Shown here: positions 55,791 through 64,000 of the stretch, piece after piece
Position numbering within the stretch: position 1 is the first letter of the stretch
Layout of the letters: every line of letters starts with the position of its first letter
Origin: Nguyenibacter vanlangensis
Lineage (GTDB): Bacteria > Pseudomonadota > Alphaproteobacteria > Acetobacterales > Acetobacteraceae
Assembly: GCF_038719015.1 (NCBI RefSeq)
Contig: NZ_CP152276.1
Coordinates: forward strand, 3,358,501-3,422,500
Reading direction: 5' to 3'
DNA: 64,000 nt
Position numbers and translations under genes: made by a program
Notes under the pieces: generated by a model
What the model saw: only the letters and a program-made list of their open reading frames with translations
Database searches by the model: none
What the model was told of the DNA's origin: nothing

Positions 55791-55814
55791 ATTTTATGTG
55801 AAGATTCAGTCACA
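55791..55814 (-). promoter_or_regulatory. Possible cas3 promoter element with dyad
   Basis: On the minus strand TAAAAT (55796-55791) lies right after TGTGA-N8-TCACA (55814-55797), an inverted repeat reminiscent of CRP/FNR sites but with 8 rather than 6 central bases. No good -35 is visible, as expected for an activator-dependent promoter. Confidence 0.35.
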
Positions 55815-55905
55815 CCCGCCGCAGCATCCATTTCGCTGATCCGGCTTTGCCTAGATCTCCACCTGGGCCGGCATGATAGCCTCTGCCTTAATCCACTAAC
55901 GTCTG

Positions 55906-58855
<2,950 letters not shown>

Positions 58856-59070
58856 GCCCTACCAGCTATCATATTGCCTTACCAAGGAAAAACCCTTCTA
58901 TTCCGCGAACGTTCGGCCGGATTGCCGGCGGCGGAAGGAAACGGGTTGGGTGCTCTCGGCCAAGCTGTTGGTTCGTATGCGTTTTAGCCGTGCGCGAACC
59001 GGCCGGGTTTTTTCCGACAGCTTATGGTTCGCGCGCCGGGATGGCGGTGGGATCTGGTCTCCCGACCGGC
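58856..59070 (-). promoter_or_regulatory. Leader of CRISPR array 2
   Basis: A 215-base region upstream of the first repeat. It repeats the leader 1 motifs at identical distances: TTCGCG (58909-58904), GTTTTT (58893-58888) and CAATATGATAGC (58876-58865), ending nine bases before the repeat. The GCGCGAACC ... GGTTCGCGC inverted repeat (58992-59034, 25-base interior) is 136 bases from the array. Confidence 0.8.
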
Positions 59071-59451
59071 CTAGTGACGATGCAGCATCGGCCCCAGCGC
59101 GGCGCCGCCGAACAGGTGGATGTGGAAATGCGGCACTTCCTGACCGGCCGCCACCCCCATGTTCGACAATAGGCGATACCCCGCATCCTCCAGTCCCAGC
59201 AGCGAAGCTACCTGCCCTACCGCACGGGTAAAGCCCGCGATCTCGGCATCGCTGGCCGTGCTGCTGAAATCCGCGAAGGAGACATACGCCCCCTTGGGAA
59301 TAATCAGCACATGCACCGGTGCCTTCGGCGCGATGTCATGAAACGCCAGGGCATGGTCGTTTTCATAGATTTTCCGGCACGGGATTTCCCCGCGCAGGAT
59401 CTTGGCGAAGATATTCTGCGGATCGTACGGACCCCGTCCCGAAACGGCCAT
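59071..59451 (-). CDS. HIT-family nucleotide-binding hydrolase
   Basis: A 126-residue histidine-triad protein, probably hydrolysing purine nucleoside phosphoramidates or similar adenylated compounds. The His triad is HFHIHLFGG near residue 112, and the N-terminal IFAKILRGEIPCRKIYEND is the usual HINT-branch opening. The start at 59451 is better spaced from AGGAG than the ATG at 59457. It ends the his operon, 76 bases after hisE, as is common in alphaproteobacteria. Confidence 0.92.
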   Translation of the reverse strand: MAVSGRGPYDPQNIFAKILRGEIPCRKIYENDHALAFHDIAPKAPVHVLIIPKGAYVSFADFSSTASDAEIAGFTRAVGQVASLLGLEDAGYRLLSNMGVAAGQEVPHFHIHLFGGAALGPMLHRH

Positions 59452-59527
59452 GGACATCTCTCCTCGTTTATGGCGGCTCACGATCAAGGCGGCCCTGCGT
59501 CGCGCGGGGGCGTATGCCAGTCCGGCG

Positions 59528-60052
59528 TCAGCCCGCCAGCGGGTCATGGGGGCGGGCGGCCTTCTCGGCAATGCCGCTCACGCCCTCGCGGCGTTGCAGT
59601 TCGGCCCAGATTTCTTCCGGCTGCACCGCGGCATCCACCCACATGACGATCAGGTGGTACAGCACATCTGCGCTTTCGCCCACCAGTTCGTCGCGGTTGC
59701 CGGCCACGGCCTCGATCAGACACTCGACGGCTTCCTCGCCGAATTTCTGTGCGATCTTGCGCCGCCCACGGGCCAGCAGCCGCGCGGAATGACTCAGCGA
59801 CGGATCGGTCCCGCGGCGCGCGGTGACCACGGCGAACAGCCGGTCCAGTACGTCGGACGTGGCTTGCGGCGCGGCCGGCAGCGGCGTCGGCACAATGGTG
59901 TGCTTGGTGCTCTTGCCCGGGGTCGTCGCGCTCTTCTTGGCGGATGCCTTCTTGCCGGCGGCCTTGGCGCCGTCGGTCTTGTCCAGGGACTTGGGGGTTG
60001 GAGACTTTGGGCCCCGGGTCTTGGGACGCAGGGTCTTGGGGGTCTTCGGCAT
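59528..60052 (-). CDS. hisE: Phosphoribosyl-ATP diphosphatase with basic N-terminal tail
   Basis: Second step of histidine synthesis: hydrolysis of phosphoribosyl-ATP to phosphoribosyl-AMP. The catalytic domain occupies about the last 105 residues ([51 protein letters not shown]). About 65 residues of Lys/Pro/Thr/Ser-rich low-complexity sequence ([18 protein letters not shown]) precede it, which HisE normally lacks. The ATG at 60052 is the only good start; a shorter product cannot be excluded. Confidence 0.92.
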   Translation of the reverse strand: MPKTPKTLRPKTRGPKSPTPKSLDKTDGAKAAGKKASAKKSATTPGKSTKHTIVPTPLPAAPQATSDVLDRLFAVVTARRGTDPSLSHSARLLARGRRKIAQKFGEEAVECLIEAVAGNRDELVGESADVLYHLIVMWVDAAVQPEEIWAELQRREGVSGIAEKAARPHDPLAG

Positions 60053-60083
60053 CGTGCTCTCTGGCTCGGGGGTCCGGCGCGGC

Positions 60084-60860
60084 TTACGCCGTATGATCGG
60101 GCTGGATGTGGCGCACCGGCAGGCCGGCTTCGGCCAGCGCCTGCTTGACCTGCGGAATGGCGAACTGGCCGAAATGGAACACGCTGGCCGCCAGCAGCCC
60201 GGTCGCCCCGGCACGCGCGCCCTCGACGAAATGCGCCAGCGTGCCCACACCGCCCGACGCCACGATCGGCACCCGCACCGAAGCGCAGGCCGTGCGCAGC
60301 AAATCCAGGTCGAATCCGCTGCCGGTGCCGTCGCGGTCCATGCTGGTCAGCAGGATCTCGCCCGCGCCGCGTTCGGCCACCTCGCGGCACCAATCGATCA
60401 CATTGCGTCCCGTGGGGGTGCGCCCGCCATGGGTATAGACTTCCCACGACCCATGCCCGTCCGACCGCGCGTCGATCGCCACCACCACGCACTGGCTGCC
60501 GAATTTCCGCGCGGCCTCGTTCACCAGCTCGGGCCGGTTGACCGCGGCGGAATTCATCGCGCATTTGTCGGCGCCGGCCAGCAGCAGCCGCCGCATGTCG
60601 TCGGTGGTGCGCACCCCACCCCCCACCGTCAGCGGCAGAAAGATCCGCTCGGCCGTGCGGCTGACCACGTCCAGAATCGTGTCGCGGTTCTCATGGCTGG
60701 CGGTGATGTCCAGGAATGTCAGCTCGTCTGCGCCCGCCGCGTCATAAACGGCCGCCTGTTCGACGGGATCGCCCGCATCGCGCAGCGCGACGAAATTGAC
60801 CCCCTTCACCACCCGGCCGTTCTTGACGTCCAGGCAGGGTATGACCCGCAATTTCAGCAT
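60084..60860 (-). CDS. hisF: Imidazole glycerol phosphate synthase, cyclase subunit
   Basis: A (beta/alpha)8-barrel of 258 residues that works with HisH to form imidazole glycerol phosphate and AICAR. The start [20 protein letters not shown] contains the first catalytic Asp; [19 protein letters not shown] contains the second. The phosphate sites [10 protein letters not shown] and TVGGGVRT are present. Its start shares a base with the hisA stop. Confidence 0.96.
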   Translation of the reverse strand: MLKLRVIPCLDVKNGRVVKGVNFVALRDAGDPVEQAAVYDAAGADELTFLDITASHENRDTILDVVSRTAERIFLPLTVGGGVRTTDDMRRLLLAGADKCAMNSAAVNRPELVNEAARKFGSQCVVVAIDARSDGHGSWEVYTHGGRTPTGRNVIDWCREVAERGAGEILLTSMDRDGTGSGFDLDLLRTACASVRVPIVASGGVGTLAHFVEGARAGATGLLAASVFHFGQFAIPQVKQALAEAGLPVRHIQPDHTA

Positions 60861-62215
60861 CAGGACAGAACCCGCAGCGCGTCCGCCGGGTCAACCCTGC
60901 CGTCATACAGGGCCCGGCCGACGATCACGCCTTCGATTCCCGGTGCGTGCACGGTCGCGACCCGCAAGGTGCGCAGATGCTCCACCGTCCCGACTCCGCC
61001 GCTGGCAATGACCGGGATCGACAGCGCATTCGCCAGTTCGGCGGTCTGAGCGATGTCGATGCCCGTCAGCATGCCGTCGCGGCTGATCTCGGTGAAGATA
61101 ATCGCGGCGACCCCGGCATCTTCCATCCGGCGGCCCAGTTCGATCGCCTTCATGTTCGACGTCTCGGCCCAGCCCTCGGTCGCCACCTGGCCCGACCGTG
61201 CGTCGATCCCGGCCACGATCCGTCCGGGAAAGGCCCGGCAGGCCTCGCGCACCAACTCCGGATTCTTGACCGCGACGCTGCCCAGGATTACCCGGGTCAC
61301 GCCGGCGGCCAGCCAGCGCTCGATGCTTGCCATGTCACGCAGCCCGCCGCCCAGTTGCACCGGCACGGTGGCGTTGGCGATGATCGCCTCGACCGCCGGC
61401 GCGTTGGCCGATCGCCCGGCGAACGCGCCGTTCAGGTCCACGACATGCAGCCACCTGCACCCGGACTGCGCCCAGACCCGGGCCTGCGCGCCCGGATCGT
61501 CGGAATAGATTGTGGCATCGTCCATCTCGCCCCGGCGCAGGCGCACGCAGGCCCCGTCCTTCAGGTCGATGGCGGGATAGAGGGTCAGGCTGTGTCCGGT
61601 CACGCTGGCGGGTCCCGTGGCAGGAATGGGGATGCTGGCCGCCCGCGGATGGGCGGGCACGACACGCTCATTCTCCTGCAGGCGTTTGGTGAAGAACAGG
61701 CCGCGCACCGTGCGCCCGCCCGCGCGGGCATAACTGGGATGCGTGCCCCAGTGATGAAAGCCGAAGCCGCGAAACAGCCGGATGGCGGCCTCCTGCGTCT
61801 CGCGCACATCCAGGTTCAGGATCTGGTACCCCATCGCCCGCGCGCACTGCTCGGCCTCCAGCAGCAACAGCCGGCCCAGCCCATGTCCGCGGGCATAGGG
61901 CGCGACATAAAGATGCATCAGCGTGGCGCTCATCGCCTGCGCTTCGTTGTTGCGCGGCGGCCGCACCAGTTGCGCCGCCCCGACGATGATGCCGTCCAGC
62001 CGGGCGACGAACAGCATGCGTTCCGGCACCATCAGCAGGCCACGGAAATAGCGCTCCAGCGCCTGCCGCCCGGGCACGTTCAGCCAGCCGAACCCGCCGC
62101 CGTCCAGGATCGCGGCATCCGTCGCCTCGCACAGCGCCTGCATGTCGTCGTCATGCAGTTCCTGCACCCGTTCGGCGCGCACGCGGCCCGCCATCGGGAC
62201 GCCGATCTCGTTCAT
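60860..62215 (-). CDS. hisA: GNAT acetyltransferase-HisA fusion
   Basis: One 451-residue frame joins a GNAT N-acetyltransferase (about residues 10-182; acetyl-CoA loop [16 protein letters not shown]) to HisA (about 206-451), the ProFAR isomerase of histidine synthesis. The HisA part has [18 protein letters not shown] with the catalytic Asp, [19 protein letters not shown] and [11 protein letters not shown]. No stop separates them; the linker is Pro/Ala-rich. A GTG at 61603 could also start HisA alone but has only a weak GGGA upstream. The ATG at 62215 overlaps the hisH stop by four bases. Confidence 0.9.
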   Translation of the reverse strand: MNEIGVPMAGRVRAERVQELHDDDMQALCEATDAAILDGGGFGWLNVPGRQALERYFRGLLMVPERMLFVARLDGIIVGAAQLVRPPRNNEAQAMSATLMHLYVAPYARGHGLGRLLLLEAEQCARAMGYQILNLDVRETQEAAIRLFRGFGFHHWGTHPSYARAGGRTVRGLFFTKRLQENERVVPAHPRAASIPIPATGPASVTGHSLTLYPAIDLKDGACVRLRRGEMDDATIYSDDPGAQARVWAQSGCRWLHVVDLNGAFAGRSANAPAVEAIIANATVPVQLGGGLRDMASIERWLAAGVTRVILGSVAVKNPELVREACRAFPGRIVAGIDARSGQVATEGWAETSNMKAIELGRRMEDAGVAAIIFTEISRDGMLTGIDIAQTAELANALSIPVIASGGVGTVEHLRTLRVATVHAPGIEGVIVGRALYDGRVDPADALRVLS

Positions 62216-62913
62216 GCGCGCACCTCTTGCGGGGCGGGCGCCCAGCGCAGGAAGTTCGCCAGAATGCGCAGCCCGACCGCCTGGCTCTTCTCGACATGGA
62301 ACTGCGTGCCGGCCCGGTGCCCCCGTGCGACGATGGCCGGCACCGCGCCGCCATACTCGGTCGTTGCCACCAGTTCCCCGGCCACTCCGTCGCGCAGGGC
62401 ATAGGAATGCACGAAATAGCCGTGGGCGTCGGGCGCCAGCCCATCAGTCAGCGGATGCGCGCCCGGCGTGAAATCCAGCTTGTTCCACCCCATTTGCGGC
62501 AGGCGCAGCCCGGGCGCCTCCATCGCGGCGATTTCGCCGGCGATCCAGCCGAATCCGGGGGTGATCGCGTGTTCCAGTCCGCGCGTGGCCATCAATTGCA
62601 TGCCCACGCAAATACCCAGGAACGGCGTGCCGCGATCCGTCGCGTCGATGATCGCCTGCCGCAGGCCGGGCACGGCCTCCAGCCCGGCCGCGCAATCGGC
62701 GAACGCTCCCTGTCCGGGCAGCACGATCCGGTCGGCATTGCGCACTGCCTGCGGGTCGGCGGTAATCGTCACCGCGGCGTCGATCCCGCTATCGGCGGCG
62801 GCGCGCGCCACCGCTCGCGCGGCCGACGCCAGGTTGCCGCCATTATAATCGATTACCACGATGGATTGGGGCGCGGGAACCCCCGCCCCGGGAGACCGGC
62901 TCTCGAATGCCAT
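62212..62913 (-). CDS. hisH: Imidazole glycerol phosphate synthase, glutaminase subunit
   Basis: Class-I glutamine amidotransferase of 233 residues supplying ammonia to HisF. The nucleophile Cys102 is in [13 protein letters not shown], and the catalytic His206 and Glu208 are in TQFHVEKSQ. The conserved N terminus [13 protein letters not shown] begins about 17 residues after the ATG at 62913. It lies two bases from the DUF2628 stop. Confidence 0.95.
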   Translation of the reverse strand: MAFESRSPGAGVPAPQSIVVIDYNGGNLASAARAVARAAADSGIDAAVTITADPQAVRNADRIVLPGQGAFADCAAGLEAVPGLRQAIIDATDRGTPFLGICVGMQLMATRGLEHAITPGFGWIAGEIAAMEAPGLRLPQMGWNKLDFTPGAHPLTDGLAPDAHGYFVHSYALRDGVAGELVATTEYGGAVPAIVARGHRAGTQFHVEKSQAVGLRILANFLRWAPAPQEVRA

Positions 62914-62915
62914 GC

Positions 62916-63299
62916 TCACGTCTCCGTGGCCGCCGCGCGCGGCACCATTGTCTGGGGATAGCGGTCCAGCAGACGCAGCATGGCCGCGTCGCGCCCCTTC
63001 GCCACGACGACCGGCCCGGCCGTCAGCCCGTTCAGCCGCAATTCCCAGGTCCGGATATCGGCGGCGCACAGCGCCAGTCCCAGATGGAGCCCCACCCACA
63101 GCGCGATGGCCGGCATCCCATGCCCGGCGACGGCCATCAGCACCAGACTGGCTGCCCCGGCCAGCAGGCCCGCGATCCAACTGCCCTGCAGCACCAGCCC
63201 CAGCCAGCCCAGCAGCAGCACCCGCCAGGACAGGCGCTCGCCTACCAGCACCGGCGGCCGGGCCCCCTGCGCCCGGAACCAGGAGGAATAGGTCGTCAC
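62916..63299 (-). CDS. DUF2628-type small membrane protein
   Basis: A 127-residue protein with three hydrophobic helices (about 27-65 and 70-90) and a conserved C-terminal [13 protein letters not shown]. Proteins of this DUF2628 kind sit between hisB and hisH in many alphaproteobacterial his operons. The GTG start at 63299 overlaps the hisB stop by four bases (GTGA) and gives [20 protein letters not shown]. Its role is unknown; the position suggests only cotranscription. Confidence 0.82.
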   Translation of the reverse strand: MTTYSSWFRAQGARPPVLVGERLSWRVLLLGWLGLVLQGSWIAGLLAGAASLVLMAVAGHGMPAIALWVGLHLGLALCAADIRTWELRLNGLTAGPVVVAKGRDAAMLRLLDRYPQTMVPRAAATET

Positions 63300-63892
63300 A
63301 GCACGCCCTTGGTCGATGGGATCGCCCCGGCGGCGCGCGGATCGGCCTCGGCGGCCATGCGCAGCGCCCGCGCCGTCGCCTTGAACGACGCCTCGGCGAT
63401 ATGGTGGCAATTCCGGCCCGCCTTCTGCGTGACATGCAGGGTGATCATCGCGCTCATGGCGAAGGCGCGGAAGAATTCCTCGAACAGCTCGGTGTCCATC
63501 TCCCCGATCTTGTCGCGCGTGAAGTCCACCGACCAGGCCAGGTAGGGCCGGCCGGAAATATCCACCACCACCTCGCTCAGTGCCTCGTCCAGCGGGGCCA
63601 GCGCATGGCCGAACCGCCGGATGCCCCGCTTGTCGCCGATCGCCTTCGCAAAGGCCTGGCCCAGCGCAATGCCGGTATCCTCGGCCGTATGGTGGAAATC
63701 GATATGCAGGTCGCCCTTCGCCGCGATGTCCATGTCGAACATTCCATGCCGGGCCAGCGCCGTCAGCATATGGTCGAAGAAGCCGATTCCCGTCTCGATG
63801 CGGGATTGGCCGGTGCCGTCCAGATCCAGGCGAACCAGAATGTCGGTCTCGCCGGTGACGCGATGAATCGTGGCTGTGCGGGCTGTGTCCAT
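63296..63892 (-). CDS. hisB: Imidazoleglycerol-phosphate dehydratase
   Basis: Manganese enzyme of 198 residues converting imidazole glycerol phosphate to imidazole acetol phosphate. It has the two HHxAED-like metal motifs ([17 protein letters not shown] and the C-terminal [16 protein letters not shown]) and [16 protein letters not shown]. It is monofunctional, without the phosphatase domain of enteric HisB. A TAGGAGAA ribosome-binding site precedes the ATG at 63892. It is the first his gene in the window. Confidence 0.96.
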   Translation of the reverse strand: MDTARTATIHRVTGETDILVRLDLDGTGQSRIETGIGFFDHMLTALARHGMFDMDIAAKGDLHIDFHHTAEDTGIALGQAFAKAIGDKRGIRRFGHALAPLDEALSEVVVDISGRPYLAWSVDFTRDKIGEMDTELFEEFFRAFAMSAMITLHVTQKAGRNCHHIAEASFKATARALRMAAEADPRAAGAIPSTKGVL

Positions 63893-64000
63893 GCCCGTTC
63901 TCCTACAGGAGTGGACCGCATTAGGCCACCATTCCTGTGGTCCGGATTGCCTTGCGGCGGGTTTCGCCCCGTGGCCATGCCCGATATTGGCTTTGCGGGG
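63893..64000. other. Upstream region of hisB
   Basis: The last 108 bases of the window. Apart from the hisB ribosome-binding site, nothing can be assigned. Confidence 0.4.

Overview
The window is high-GC alphaproteobacterial DNA, most like an acetic-acid bacterium or relative (Acetobacteraceae). The grounds are the GC content, the many TonB-dependent receptors and the style of the housekeeping proteins. This is inference from style; no 16S or other marker is present. Three kinds of region alternate: housekeeping operons (topA/pyr/gltX cluster, his operon, parE, cysK), a peptide-scavenging and outer-membrane island, and a complete type I-C CRISPR-Cas locus.

1-18.6 kb: a partial argD and a slipin/SPFH protein, then a long minus-strand run in which exported peptidases (M1, M28, S10) alternate with three TonB-dependent receptors (TBDTs). 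Two receptors share an almost duplicated 5' leader (5' UTR, start and signal region). A third copy of that leader lies orphaned at about 8.34-8.53 kb, broken by a nonsense codon and abutting an IS481-type transposase fragment. The third receptor has a one-base frameshift and a hairpin over its ribosome-binding site.

19-45.8 kb: a TDT-family transporter, an EamA exporter, parE, small exported proteins, an Rrf2 regulator divergent from cysK, and an OmpA porin. These are followed by a tightly overlapping minus-strand operon gltX-pyrB-pyrC-plsY-dprA-topA-rnr-S41 protease-DUF1491. Divergent comEC, nth and an ABC exporter complete this part. The PyrC lacks the N-terminal metal-binding His-x-His.

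45.9-59.07 kb: the type I-C locus, read on the minus strand: array 2 (44 repeats), cas3, cas5c, cas8c (with an internal cas11c start), cas7, cas4, cas1, cas2, leader 1, array 1 (23 repeats). The two repeats differ by compensatory changes that keep the hairpin. The two leaders share motifs at identical spacing.

The most notable signal lies in the 355-bp gap between cas3 and cas5c. A solitary degenerate repeat is followed by a 34-nt pseudo-spacer and a 12-bp hairpin. The pseudo-spacer matches 18 of its first 24 positions to a site with a TTC PAM just upstream of the strong cas5c promoter, with mismatches at positions 6, 12 and 18, which type I effectors ignore. This looks like a CreA/CreR-type crRNA-like regulator of the locus, possibly with a small toxin-like transcript between.

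59.07-64 kb: a HIT protein and the his operon, hisB-DUF2628-hisH-(GNAT-hisA fusion)-hisF-hisE, all on the minus strand with start/stop overlaps.
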